DNA of 64,000 nt from MPNP01 sp965215545 (GTDB lineage: Bacteria; Pseudomonadota; Alphaproteobacteria; Rhodobacterales; Rhodobacteraceae): the NCBI GenBank assembly GCA_965215545.1, contig OZ244066.1, positions 1,364,001-1,428,000 of the forward strand, in the 5' to 3' direction. A model generated the notes under the pieces. That model was given only the letters and a program-made list of their open reading frames with translations, had not been told where the DNA came from and searched no databases. Below are positions 1 to 8,848 of this stretch, one piece after another. Within the stretch, counting starts at the first letter, position 1. Every line of letters begins with the position of its first letter. The position numbers were made by a program, and so were the translations under genes.

Positions 1-335
1 GTCGAGTATCCATAGGGGGAGAGCAGCAGAGGCACATGATAATGATCATCAGCGGCCATGGTGAAGCGGATCGGGATGCAGCCCAGGAACGGGCCGGATG
101 GGCGATCATGGTTGTGGTGCGCGTGATACTCTCCGGCATGGAAGACCAGCTCGTAGTCACCGGTGGCAAAGGCATCTTCGGGCAGGATGGGGCTGTCGGT
201 CCGGCCATCGGAATTGGTCACCCTGGTATCGATCAGGGTTCTCGCGTTGTCCTGCAGACGATAGAGTTCGATCCGGACCCCGGCCGCGGGCCGGCCGTTG
301 GCGGTGTCAAGGATGTGTGTGGTCAGATATCCCAT
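1..335 (-). CDS. uraH: 5-hydroxyisourate hydrolase, C-terminus cut by window edge
   Basis: Hydrolyses 5-hydroxyisourate to OHCU in the purine/urate degradation pathway (transthyretin-like fold). Seen: translation from the ATG at 335 opens MGYLTTHILDTANGRPAAGV, the family N-terminal signature. It continues with FHAGEYHAHH, then PIRF, then HYHVPLLLSPYGYS, where the frame leaves the window. The closing YRGS tetrapeptide expected of this family would lie just outside, so the 111 residues seen are nearly the whole protein. A purine-rich AGGTGAGG precedes the start. It lies 49 bp downstream of maeB on the same strand, so co-transcription is possible, but no urate oxidase or OHCU decarboxylase is visible in the window. 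Confidence 0.93.
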   Translation of the reverse strand, partial: MGYLTTHILDTANGRPAAGVRIELYRLQDNARTLIDTRVTNSDGRTDSPILPEDAFATGDYELVFHAGEYHAHHNHDRPSGPFLGCIPIRFTMAADDHYHVPLLLSPYGYS

Positions 336-384
336 GATCAAGCCTCACCTTGCTGCGTCGTTGACATTGCAGTCATCAGTCCCC

Positions 385-2661
385 CTACCCGTAACTGTCC
401 ACCGGCATGAGGGCGAGTGAGGAAATGTTCAGCATGCCCCGGGCCGTGATGGCGGGCGTGACGATATGGGCCCGGTTCCCCATTCCCATCAGGATGGGCC
501 CGACCTCGACGCTTGGGACAATGCTCTTGAGGAGATTGCGCGCCGCACCGGCTCCGACCGTGCTGGTATAGATCAGCGTGTTGGCCTTGCCCTGCAGTCG
601 GGAACCGGGCAGGATCGTATCCCGGATCTGCGGATTCAGGGCGGTGTCGGTGTTCATCTCGCCCTCATAGGCAAAATCATGGGTGTCTTCGTCAAGGATG
701 GCCAGAGCCGCCCGGGCCAATTGGCCCGAGGGACTCTCCAGATTGCCGAACTGGGAGTCCGAACAGATGGCGATCTGGGGTTCAATGCCAAAGCGCTTGA
801 CATGCCGGGCGGCGGCGGTGACGGTGTTGGCCAGTTCCGCAGGCGTTGGGTTGGAATGGATATGGGTGTCGGCGATAAACAGGGTGCCCGTGTCAAACGT
901 GATCAGTGACATTGAACCGACCGGCTCCCGGCCTGCTGTGGCCAGAAGCTGCGTGACATAGCGCAGGTGCCAGAGATACTGGCCGACAGTCCCGCAGATC
1001 ATGCTGTCGGCTTCCCCACGCTGGACCATCAGGGCGGCAATGACAGTCGTGTTGGTCCGCACGATGGCCCGGGCCAGATAGGGCGTCACGCCCCGGCGTT
1101 TGAGGGCCTGGTGATAGGTTGACCAGTAGTCCGGAAACCGCTCATCGGACTCCGGATTGACGACCTCAAAATCCACCCCGGGAACGATGGACAGCCCCAC
1201 CTTGTCGATACGGCTCTGGACAACCTCGGGGCGACCGACGACAATGGGAATCCCCCGCGCTTCCTCTTTCAGCGTCTGCACGGTATGCAGGACCCGGGCA
1301 TCCTCACCCTCGGCAAAGACAACCCGCCGCTGCTCGGTGCGAACAACATCCACAATCGGTCGCATGACCATGTGGGATTTGTAGACCTGGCTCTCAAGAT
1401 AGCTGGAATACTCATCGATATCGCGGGGTCGGGTCGCCACACCGGACTCGATGGCGGCCCGGGCCACGGCTGTCGCCACACATGGCATCAGGCGGGGGTC
1501 AAACGGTTTGGGGATGAGATACTCCGGCCCGAAGGTCAACGTTGCATCGTCATAGAACCGGCCCACCTCCTCGGTGGTCGTGATGCGGGCCAGGCCAGCC
1601 AGGGCCTCGGCGCAGGCCCGTTTCATCTCATCGTTGATGCAGGTCGCTCCCACATCCAGTGCCCCCCGGAAGATGAAGGGGAAGCACAGGACGTTGTTGA
1701 CCTGGTTGGGGTAGTCGGACCGACCGGTGGAAATCAGGGCCTTGGGCGCGACGGACATGACATTTTCAGGCAGGATCTCCGGAACCGGATTGGCCAGCGC
1801 AAAGACCATCGGCTGGTCCGCCATGGATTTGATCATCTCGGGCTGGACAAGATTGGGTCCTGAGAGGCCGAGGAAATAGTCGGCCCCCTTGAGAGCATCC
1901 TCAAGGGTCGCCAGTTCGGTGTCGCGGGCAAAGCGGCGTTTCTCGGGTGAGAGGTTCGGGTTTGATGGTTTGACGATACCACTCCGGTCCACCAGTGTGA
2001 TGTTGTCCAGCCGGGCCCCGAGAAGCACAAGCATGTTCAGGCAGGCGATCCCGGCGGCGCCGGCACCAAGGGTCACAATCCGGATATCCTCGATCTTTTT
2101 GCCGGTAATCTTCAGGGCATTGATCGTGGCGGCCGCAACCACGATTGCCGTGCCATGCTGGTCATCATGAAACACCGGGATCGACATGTGTTCCCGGCAG
2201 ATCCTTTCCACCAGGAAACAGTCGGGGGCCTTGATGTCCTCAAGATTGATCGCGCCAAAACTCGGCTCGAGCCTGATGACCAGTTCGGCAAGTTTTTCCG
2301 GATCCTCCTCGGCGATCTCGAGGTCGAAACAATCGAGATTGGCGAATTTCTTGAACAGGACTGCCTTGCCCTCCATGACCGGTTTGGCGGCCAGGGCACC
2401 GATATTGCCCAGACCCAGGACAGCCGTTCCATTCGAGACCACGGCCACGAGATTGCCCTTGGCAGTATACCGGGCCGCATTCATGGCATCCTGGTGGATT
2501 TCCTTGCAGGCCTCGGCCACACCCGGCGAATAGGCCAGAGCCAGGTCCCGTCCTGTCGTGACCGGCTTGGTGGGTCGGATCTCGAGCTTCCCCGGCCTGG
2601 GATGCTCATGATACTGCAGCGCACTCGCGCGCAACGTCTCTTCCTGCATTCGCTCCGGCAT
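385..2661 (-). CDS. maeB: NADP-dependent malic enzyme with C-terminal phosphotransacetylase-like domain
   Basis: Oxidative decarboxylation of malate to pyruvate and CO2 in the cytosol, an anaplerotic and NADPH-generating step. The 758-residue length is that of the MaeB class: a malic enzyme domain of about 430 residues followed by a phosphate acetyltransferase-like regulatory domain. Seen: the malic motif YSPGVAEACKEI near residue 45, FHDDQHGTAIV near residue 165, the nucleotide-binding stretch VTLGAGAAGIACLN, and SGRSDYPNQVNNVLCFPF. The second domain holds GTVGQYLWHLRYV and GMGNRAHIVTP. In known MaeB proteins the second domain is not an active transacetylase but mediates allosteric control by acetyl-CoA. 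It is intact and runs towards uraH. Confidence 0.96.
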   Translation of the reverse strand: MPERMQEETLRASALQYHEHPRPGKLEIRPTKPVTTGRDLALAYSPGVAEACKEIHQDAMNAARYTAKGNLVAVVSNGTAVLGLGNIGALAAKPVMEGKAVLFKKFANLDCFDLEIAEEDPEKLAELVIRLEPSFGAINLEDIKAPDCFLVERICREHMSIPVFHDDQHGTAIVVAAATINALKITGKKIEDIRIVTLGAGAAGIACLNMLVLLGARLDNITLVDRSGIVKPSNPNLSPEKRRFARDTELATLEDALKGADYFLGLSGPNLVQPEMIKSMADQPMVFALANPVPEILPENVMSVAPKALISTGRSDYPNQVNNVLCFPFIFRGALDVGATCINDEMKRACAEALAGLARITTTEEVGRFYDDATLTFGPEYLIPKPFDPRLMPCVATAVARAAIESGVATRPRDIDEYSSYLESQVYKSHMVMRPIVDVVRTEQRRVVFAEGEDARVLHTVQTLKEEARGIPIVVGRPEVVQSRIDKVGLSIVPGVDFEVVNPESDERFPDYWSTYHQALKRRGVTPYLARAIVRTNTTVIAALMVQRGEADSMICGTVGQYLWHLRYVTQLLATAGREPVGSMSLITFDTGTLFIADTHIHSNPTPAELANTVTAAARHVKRFGIEPQIAICSDSQFGNLESPSGQLARAALAILDEDTHDFAYEGEMNTDTALNPQIRDTILPGSRLQGKANTLIYTSTVGAGAARNLLKSIVPSVEVGPILMGMGNRAHIVTPAITARGMLNISSLALMPVDSYG

Positions 2662-2940
2662 CCAGCATCTCCCCGATCCCGCATCAGATGAACGCGCACC
2701 CTATATCGGATAATTCATGGCTTGCCACATCGTCACGACATTGATTCGCCCATGTCTGACACACAGTGGACTGGCCATGGACCACCAGATCAACCAGGTG
2801 GATTGTTCTCTGGCCCGATCTCCATGATGTCTTGGCCCGATCCGGCCAAAAATCTGGGGGATTGCGGGCTTTTCCCATGCTGCCTCCGGAACCCGCCCAG
2901 GTGGGTGCTGTGACGGTCCCCAACCCGGGCATCGTGCGGG

Positions 2941-3689
2941 TCAGCCGGTGAGATGATGGGCTGTTTTTTCGCGGCACCGGTCCCACGGAGACAGGACACC
3001 GGTCGATCCGGTGGAGCGGAGTGTGCGGAGCGGGGCAATCCGTCGTTTGAGCCAATCCAGGGTCTTCTCGTCTGGGCGGTCAAGGGATGAACCGGACCAA
3101 GGCCCATCCCCACTGTCATCAGGGCGAATCCAGTCGGCCCCTTCGATACCGCGTTTGACACTTGCCTTCGGCCCGTAGGGAATAGCCGATGCAATCTTCA
3201 GCCAACATCCCCGGTCGCCTGCAATCGCCCGGATCTCGCGGGCCACTTCGTCCAGGTCCTGATCTTGGCTGAAGATCAGTGCCACATCGAATTCCCCGTT
3301 CCACGCAATCCGTACCACATCCAGACCGCACCGGAGATTGATCCCTTGCTCCTGCGCCGCCGCAACGGTGTCCACCGTGCCATCCTCACGCCGGATGTCC
3401 CTGGTTCTGTAGCGCACGGTCGAGCGGTCACGGCAATCCCAGCGCGGCGCATGGCGGTCAGGCGCCGAGACCCGTCGCCGTGCCACATTGGCGATTCCTC
3501 GACAGACGGAACGCCCGTGTAGAACCGGACACCGGTCAGGGACCATCCTTTGGTAGCGCAGATATCAGTGGCAAGCCTCATGGGATCGTAGTCGGGATGG
3601 TGATGGCTGAAGGCGGCCTTGGCGTGCCGGAACAGGTTCTGGCCGTCAAAGACGGCAACGGTGCGCTTGACGTGCGGCTCGCCTGACAT
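2941..3689 (-). pseudogene. NYN-domain (PIN-like nuclease) protein, broken by a one-base frameshift
   Basis: From the ATG at 3689 (GGGGAT just upstream) the frame reads VAVFDGQNLFRHAK, the NYN D-G-x-N signature, then GVRFYTGVPSVEESPMWH. At about 3415-3425 the homology moves to another frame, which continues TVRYRTRDI, GLDVVRIA, DVALIFSQDQDLDEVA, KIASAIPYGP and GADWI to a stop at 2941. Adding one base would restore a protein of about 249 residues with all family blocks in order. NYN proteins are Mg-dependent ribonucleases related to PIN domains. The gene sits alone between maeB and the Fic locus. A base-calling error cannot be excluded. Confidence 0.8.
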
Positions 3690-4094
3690 GAGATCCCCAT
3701 ACAAAATAACCCCGCCGGGGCCTTGCGGCAAGTCCGACGGGGAGCAATTCAAATCCGTCCATGGGCACTTCGGTATTCGTTGTCAAGGGTCTGGAATTGC
3801 AGAGAATGTGGATTGAAATCAGGCCATGATTGCAAGCTTTTGCATCGCTGGCGTTTGGAGTCGGGTCCCATCCTGTGGGCCAGCCCAAACAACTTGAAGC
3901 TGCAGAAGTCTGGGGTCAGATCACTGCTGCTGCCTTCCTTGCAGTCACCTATCTCCCTGAATTGCCTGCCTCTTGACTCAGTCCTTGCCGTGGATTCGCC
4001 TGGGGCATTCCGGTGCCCAGTGTTGATGGGCATGGCATTCGAACCCGTGCCCGTCATGTTTGCCGAATCCATGGACATCACAAAAACCTAATTT
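3690..4094. other. Intergenic region without a recognisable gene
   Basis: About 400 bases between the NYN gene (leftward) and the Fic locus (rightward), so it should hold two divergent promoters. I see no protein family, RNA gene or clear repeat. The stretch just before the Fic start is AT-richer than its surroundings. Confidence 0.5.
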
Positions 4095-5711
4095 TTGTTC
4101 GACATGGAAACCTGTATTCTGTACAGACGCATGATCCAATCGTTGACGAGAGATGAGGGCGTTGTGCCAAGTGCAGCGGAAAAGCTCGCAAGTGCGTTGG
4201 AGGTTCTGGAATCCATGCAATCGAAGGGCACGGTTGCCATTCGGTCAAGGGATCTCTCGCGCACGCATCGAGAGCGCCTGGTGCGATCGGGTTTTCTGAA
4301 GAAGGTCATGAAGGGGTGGTACATCCCATCACGACCCGATGATAACGCTGGTACAAGCACTGCGTGGTACACCTCATATTGGAGGTTTTGTGCGCAGTAT
4401 CTGTCGGATCGGTTTGGCGAGGACTGGTCCTTGTCACCTGAACAATCACTTGCTCTGCACGCAGGAGACACCGTCGTTCCCGCACAACTCCTGATCCGGG
4501 CCACCAAAGGCGGCAATTCGAAGACGGATCTGCCCCATAACACGTCGCTCTTTGAAACACGCGCCACTGTCGCATCGGGCGATGCGCTGCAGATCTCGGA
4601 CGGGTTGCGACTGTTCTCGGTTGAGGATGCGCTGATCCTTGTTCCCGCAGCCTATTTCTGGAATCATCCGACAGAGGTCCGTACAGTCCTTGCGATGATG
4701 CCGGATGCATCGCGCCTCCTCGGCAAACTCCTGGATGGTGGACACACGCGTGCCGCAGGCCGCCTCGCGGGTGCTCTTCGCAGCATTGGTTCAGAAAAAA
4801 TTGCAGACGAGATCGTATCAGCCATGAAGGCGACATCCCATGATGTGCGTGAGTTCAATCCATTTGAACAATCGGTTGCTGTGGTCAACGCCGGGCGGAC
4901 GACATCACCACATGTGCATCGTATTTGATTGCAATGGGAGAGCATGCGTGGCGATGTGATCGAACTCTTTCCAGAGACTCAGCCCATTGCCGACGATATC
5001 GAGGCTTATCTCAAGCAGATCGACGAAATCTATGTCGCGGATGCGTATCACTCGCTCTCCATCGAAGGCTATCATGTGTCGCCGGAATTGATCGAAAAGG
5101 TGCGATCGGGTGTATGGAATCCGGAAGCAAGCGACGAAGACCGTGCGTTGAAAGATGGACTGGCGGTACGTGGATACCGGGAAGCCTTCATGGCAGTGAA
5201 GGAAAGCGTTCGGAAGGTTCTGGGAGGTGCCGATGCTGGAGAGGTCATCGAACAGGATCTGGGTGATTGGCATCGCAGTCTGCTTGCTCCATCCGTGACG
5301 GCTGGCATCCTGAAGGCCTCCCAGTTGGCCGGCTACCGATCCTCGCCGGTCTTCATCCGGCAATCGCAGCATGTGCCCATGAGTGCCAGATCTGTCCGGG
5401 ACTGCATGCCAGTCTTCTTCGATCTCCTCAGGGCGGAGGAAAACCCTGCGGTCAGGATTGTGTTGGGACACTTCATCTTCGTGCTCATCCACCCCTTTTC
5501 GGATGGCAATGGTCGCATCGCACGTTTCCTGATGAATGTGATGCGGGCTGCAGCGGGTCAGCCTTGGGCGGTCATCCGTGTCGAGGAACCAAGCGACTAT
5601 ATGCGCACACTGGAAGTGGTAAGTGTCCAGGGCGATATCCGACCCTTTGCAGCATTTTTGGCTGATGCGGGAACAAGGCAATGGCCGATGATCGAACGCG
5701 AATCTTCTTGA
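4095..5711 (+). pseudogene. Fic-domain AMPylase/filamentation protein split by an in-frame TGA
   Basis: Two stretches in the same reading frame abut exactly. The first (4095-4928; TTG at 4095 or ATG at 4131) carries the N-terminal region seen in long Fic proteins (LSRTHRERLVRSGFLKKVMKGW, LSPEQSLALHAG, HTRAAGRLAGALRSIG). It ends at a TGA at 4926-4928. The next codons continue without a shift into QWESMRGDVIELFP and a complete Fic domain. That domain has the inhibitory helix motif SLSIEG (S/T-x3-E-G/N) near the start of the second part and the catalytic loop HPFSDGNGRIARF. From memory, relatives read through this join with Arg where the TGA lies, so CGA to TGA is the simplest explanation. Fic enzymes transfer AMP or other phosphates to hydroxyl side chains. 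The second half could still be made from the TTG at 4929 or ATG at 4944. Confidence 0.85.
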
Positions 5712-6053
5712 AAGAGTCCAGGCTGCCGATGCTTGAAAATAACCAAGCCTGGGCAGGAGCGATGCACACCACCATGCAGGATTTGCCGAATGGAATTCGG
5801 AGATTCAAATGAGTCAATGGAGCAATATCACCTGAGACCATGATCTGTGATGGATCCGGCGGGCAGAAATCGGCCTCACCCCGGTCCGGGGTTCAGTACG
5901 GATGGTCGAACCAATTGTTGTTTGTTGCAGTCAATTTCACGCCTGGCACCCTGAACTGTCCTGAGCACCAGAGAGCCCGAAGCGACAGATGGGTTATGGT
6001 TGAGTTGCCGCCATCCACCTGAGAGAGTCTGGACTGGAGATATGAGAAGGGTG
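5712..6053. other. Intergenic region without a recognisable gene
   Basis: About 340 bases between the convergent Fic locus and the SMP-30 gene. The only structure noticed is a short perfect palindrome at 5878-5892 (ACCCCGG-T-CCGGGGT), which could help terminate transcription from either side. It has no T-tract. No coding potential is recognised. Confidence 0.5.
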
Positions 6054-6935
6054 TCAGCCCCCATGGAGTTTGAAAGCAGGCTCATTCACGCCCCTGGTGC
6101 TGCAGGCAAACAGGAAAGCATCGCCCTCGGGGTTTGAAGAGTTCCTGTCAGTCCCAATCGATGCGGATGTAACGAACAATGTGGACAGGTCGTGCCCACC
6201 AAACGTGCATGACGTGACGTTCAATGCCGGGACCGGGATCCTGTGCCTGATCTGACCGTCGGGACCATAAACGGTGACACAGTGCCCCTGCCAGTGGGCA
6301 CCGAAGACCTGCTCCCCAGAATCGACAGTCAGCCCGTCCGGAAGCCCACCATCCTCCGGAATGGTGGCAAACACATCACGTGACAAAGGTCTCCCCGATC
6401 CGTCGAGGGTGTATCGCAGGATTTTCCTGTTCGCGGAATCCGAGAAATAGGCCCTGTCACCCTGAGGTGAAAATGCAGGACCGTTTGAGATCACGAATCC
6501 CGAGTCAATCTCTTCACACCTGTTGCCGATGATCCGACCGAGAGTGCCGATCGGCCTGTTTTCATCAACATCTGAAGTGCCGAGCCAGAGTGAGCCATCC
6601 GGTGCCGTTTTCCCGTCGTTGAAACATGTGCCGTTTTCCGGAAAGACAGGCAGGGTTATGGACTCCATCGATCCATTTGCTGGATCCAGACGCACGGCCC
6701 CTGTTGCAGTCATCAGCAAGACGCAGGTGTTGGCAAGTCGTACGAGACATCCCAGGTTTTCCTGGAAGTCATCCGCGACTATCCTGTGCCTTCGTTGGCA
6801 GGGATTGTATCCGTGCACGCGTCGTCCGAGCAGGTCCAGCCAAAGAAATTCATTGACTTCGGGTAGCCAGAGCGGAGATTCTCCCAAGATGTTTCCGACG
6901 GTGACGCGATCAATCTGTACTGCATACGGATCCAT
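6054..6935 (-). CDS. SMP-30/gluconolactonase/LRE family lactonase
   Basis: Probable sugar-lactone hydrolase with a six-bladed beta-propeller and one divalent metal. Seen: GESPLWLPEVNEFLWLDLLG at the N-terminus (the metal-ligand Glu of E-S-P-x-W), TCFNDGKTAPDGSLWLGTSD in the middle, and DGLTVDSGEQVFGAHWQG towards the end, all family blocks. The 293-residue length from the ATG at 6935 is typical. An upstream in-frame ATG at 7025 would add a tail with no family resemblance that overlaps the divergent operator, so I reject it. It is divergent from the gntR-transporter-dehydratase-dehydrogenase operon. Hydrolysis of a lactone made by the SDR of that operon is the natural inference. Confidence 0.88.
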   Translation of the reverse strand: MDPYAVQIDRVTVGNILGESPLWLPEVNEFLWLDLLGRRVHGYNPCQRRHRIVADDFQENLGCLVRLANTCVLLMTATGAVRLDPANGSMESITLPVFPENGTCFNDGKTAPDGSLWLGTSDVDENRPIGTLGRIIGNRCEEIDSGFVISNGPAFSPQGDRAYFSDSANRKILRYTLDGSGRPLSRDVFATIPEDGGLPDGLTVDSGEQVFGAHWQGHCVTVYGPDGQIRHRIPVPALNVTSCTFGGHDLSTLFVTSASIGTDRNSSNPEGDAFLFACSTRGVNEPAFKLHGG

Positions 6936-6974
6936 GACCAAGTCCAATCTGTGCCGGCAATCCCGATATTCTGC

Positions 6975-6997
6975 ATATGATATTTGACATATCGTAT
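6975..6997. promoter_or_regulatory. Near-palindromic operator between the lactonase gene and gntR
   Basis: ATATGATAT and ATATCGTAT are inverted copies (one mismatch over nine bases) around a TTGAC centre. They lie in the 84-bp divergent gap, 23 bp before the gntR ATG. The neighbourhood is very AT-rich (TATATAATATACT follows). Position and symmetry suggest the site where the GntR protein controls both directions. This is inferred from layout. Confidence 0.5.
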
Positions 6998-7019
6998 ATA
7001 ATATACTAAACATGCAACC

Positions 7020-7742
7020 ATGCAAAGCTTGACCAGCGCACCGGCCGGAATTGAACCAATTCGCAGGCGGCCGATCACCGAGCAGATCATCGAATGCCTC
7101 ATTCCGGCGATCGGGGCCGGTGCATTTTCCCCTGGCTATCGGCTTGCCATTGACAAGCTGGCCGCCGAATTCGGTGTTAGTCGTGCACCGGTGCGTGAAG
7201 CGGCCCAGGAATTGTCCTTGCAGGGAATTCTTCGGGCACGGCCCGGTCGCGGCTGGGAAGTCGCACCATTTGACGACCGTCAGATCCAGGAAGTCTGCTC
7301 TGTGCGGATTGCCCTGGAAACAATGATGTTGTCTGTAGCAATTCAGAAACTTCGATCAGACCCGGCACAGTTTGTACCGCTGGATCGGGCAATCGGCGAG
7401 ATGAAGCGTGCGGCAGCGGCAGCGGATGCCGATGGGATTCGCCGCGCGGATGTGAGTTTTCACAGATTGGCAATTTCAATCGCCGAAAACACGCTCGGCC
7501 TGGGTATTTGGGAAGGCATCTCCCGTCAGGTCATGATTATTTTCGGATTCGAAATCCATCAAAAACCGAAACTGGATCTCGCCGCCGTTGTTGAACAGCA
7601 TCAACGCTTGCGGCGTTTTCTTGCGGAAGGTGATCCTTCGGAGCTGGAGACGGTGCTGAAGGAACACATCACAGGCCAGAAACCATGCGTTGGTTTGCCT
7701 TCCGAACGAGCGCATCCAAAAAGTAAAGGAGAGGACAGATGA
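7020..7742 (+). CDS. GntR-family transcriptional regulator, FCD subfamily
   Basis: A 240-residue regulator with an N-terminal winged helix (residues about 20-85: GYRLAIDKLAAEFGVSRAPVREAAQELS, the GntR recognition-helix block) and a C-terminal all-helical FCD ligand domain. The latter shows D-x3-FH in ADVSFHRLAIS plus a later EQHQRLRRFLAEGD and a final His (KEHITG), as expected of the metal/ligand site. FCD regulators usually sense sugar acids or other organic acids and repress adjacent catabolic genes. The gene is the first of the rightward operon and its end overlaps the binding-protein start (ATGA at 7739). It probably controls both this operon and the divergent lactonase through the palindrome at 6975-6997. 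Confidence 0.93.
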   Translation: MQSLTSAPAGIEPIRRRPITEQIIECLIPAIGAGAFSPGYRLAIDKLAAEFGVSRAPVREAAQELSLQGILRARPGRGWEVAPFDDRQIQEVCSVRIALETMMLSVAIQKLRSDPAQFVPLDRAIGEMKRAAAAADADGIRRADVSFHRLAISIAENTLGLGIWEGISRQVMIIFGFEIHQKPKLDLAAVVEQHQRLRRFLAEGDPSELETVLKEHITGQKPCVGLPSERAHPKSKGEDR

Positions 7743-8743
7743 TTCGGTATTGTGGTTATTTCTTGAGTGTAGCAGTCTTCCTTTTCGCAGCAGGTCATGT
7801 TGTGGCCCAAGAGGTTCGTTTGTTCAGTTTTGAGGGCTATGCTGAGCCCGAATGGGTTGAGCCATTTGAGGCAGAGACCGGTTGCAGCGTCAGCGTTGCC
7901 TACACGGGCTCTGTCGACGAGATGTTTGCCAAGATGGCTGGAAGCGACGGGGCCGATTACGATCTTATCTCGATAGATACATCGATTATCCAGAGATATT
8001 TGGACAATGGACTGATCATTCCATTTGATATGTCCATGGTCCCCAACACAGCCAACCTGCTTCCGTCTTTCAGTTCTGTTAACGAGGTCATGAGCGACGG
8101 TGCAACCTATGGTGTCCCGATTGCCTGGGGGTCGCTGGGTTTGATCTATGATACGGAAGCGTTTCCAGAAGGCGTTGACAGCTGGGAAGCTCTTTGGGAT
8201 CCCGCCAACAAGGGACACATCCTTGCTCTTGATGATGCCAATAACAATGTCACGAATGCCGCTATCGTTCTCGGTATCAACAACCCATTCAACCTGACCG
8301 ATGCCGATTTCAATGCTGTCCAACAGAAGCTCATTGAGCAAAAACAGTATCTGATCAGTTATTACGCCGGTTTTGAGGAGGGTGTAAACATTTGGGATAC
8401 CAGCGAAGCAAGCCTGATGTTCTCAATGGGTGAGTTCCAGGCCGTTGAACTTGCCGACCGTGGTTACGATGTTGTGTATTCCATTCCCAAAGAAGGAGGA
8501 ATTGGTTGGTTGGATACGTGGGCATTATCCAAGGGCGTCCAGGATTCCGACTGCGCACATAAGTGGGTCAATCATTATTTGGATGGCATCACCGGGCCAA
8601 CCATGACGACAATCAACGGATATGGCAACACCACGAATGAGAGCCCTGATCTTGACTATGCTGACAAGCTTGTCTGGTTGCAGCCAGTGGAGGATTTTGA
8701 TCGTCGGGTTGAGGTCTGGAATGCTGTCAAGGCCGCCCAATAG
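7739..8743 (+). CDS. Periplasmic solute-binding protein, PotD/Fbp-like
   Basis: A 334-residue exported binding protein. An N-terminal signal peptide of about 23 residues ends at VVAQ (cleavage before EVRLFSFEGY). The mature part has the polyamine/iron-type layout: GSVDEMFAKM, YDLISIDTSIIQRYLDNGLI, YGVPIAWGSLGLIYD, and GEFQAVELADRGYDVVYSIPKEGGIGWLDTWALSKG. It is translationally coupled to gntR by a four-base overlap. Its partners are the PotA/B/C-like genes downstream. Despite the polyamine-type fold, the neighbours (lactonase, sugar-acid dehydratase, SDR) argue for a sugar acid or related carboxylate as ligand. Confidence 0.88.
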   Translation: MIRYCGYFLSVAVFLFAAGHVVAQEVRLFSFEGYAEPEWVEPFEAETGCSVSVAYTGSVDEMFAKMAGSDGADYDLISIDTSIIQRYLDNGLIIPFDMSMVPNTANLLPSFSSVNEVMSDGATYGVPIAWGSLGLIYDTEAFPEGVDSWEALWDPANKGHILALDDANNNVTNAAIVLGINNPFNLTDADFNAVQQKLIEQKQYLISYYAGFEEGVNIWDTSEASLMFSMGEFQAVELADRGYDVVYSIPKEGGIGWLDTWALSKGVQDSDCAHKWVNHYLDGITGPTMTTINGYGNTTNESPDLDYADKLVWLQPVEDFDRRVEVWNAVKAAQ

Positions 8744-8805
8744 ATACGGTTTGCAGGGTTCTGCAGAAGTGATCCCCGCCTCCGCGAATCCCGGTTCACT
8801 GATGT

Positions 8806-8831
8806 CGGGATACGGCTTTTTCCGTATCCCG
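8806..8831 (+). promoter_or_regulatory. Intercistronic hairpin after the binding-protein gene
   Basis: A perfect 10-bp stem, CGGGATACGG / CCGTATCCCG, closes a CTTTTT loop. It lies 63 bp after the binding-protein stop and ends 17 bp before the dehydratase ATG. No T-tract follows, so it looks less like a terminator than an mRNA-stabilising or processing hairpin. Such hairpins commonly keep the binding protein in excess of the genes that follow. Confidence 0.55.
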
Positions 8832-8848
8832 AACTGCGGTATCCACGC

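Noticed and set aside
8806..8831. Hairpin as an intrinsic terminator
   Set aside because: No T-run follows, and the operon plainly continues 17 bp later; kept only as an intercistronic structure.
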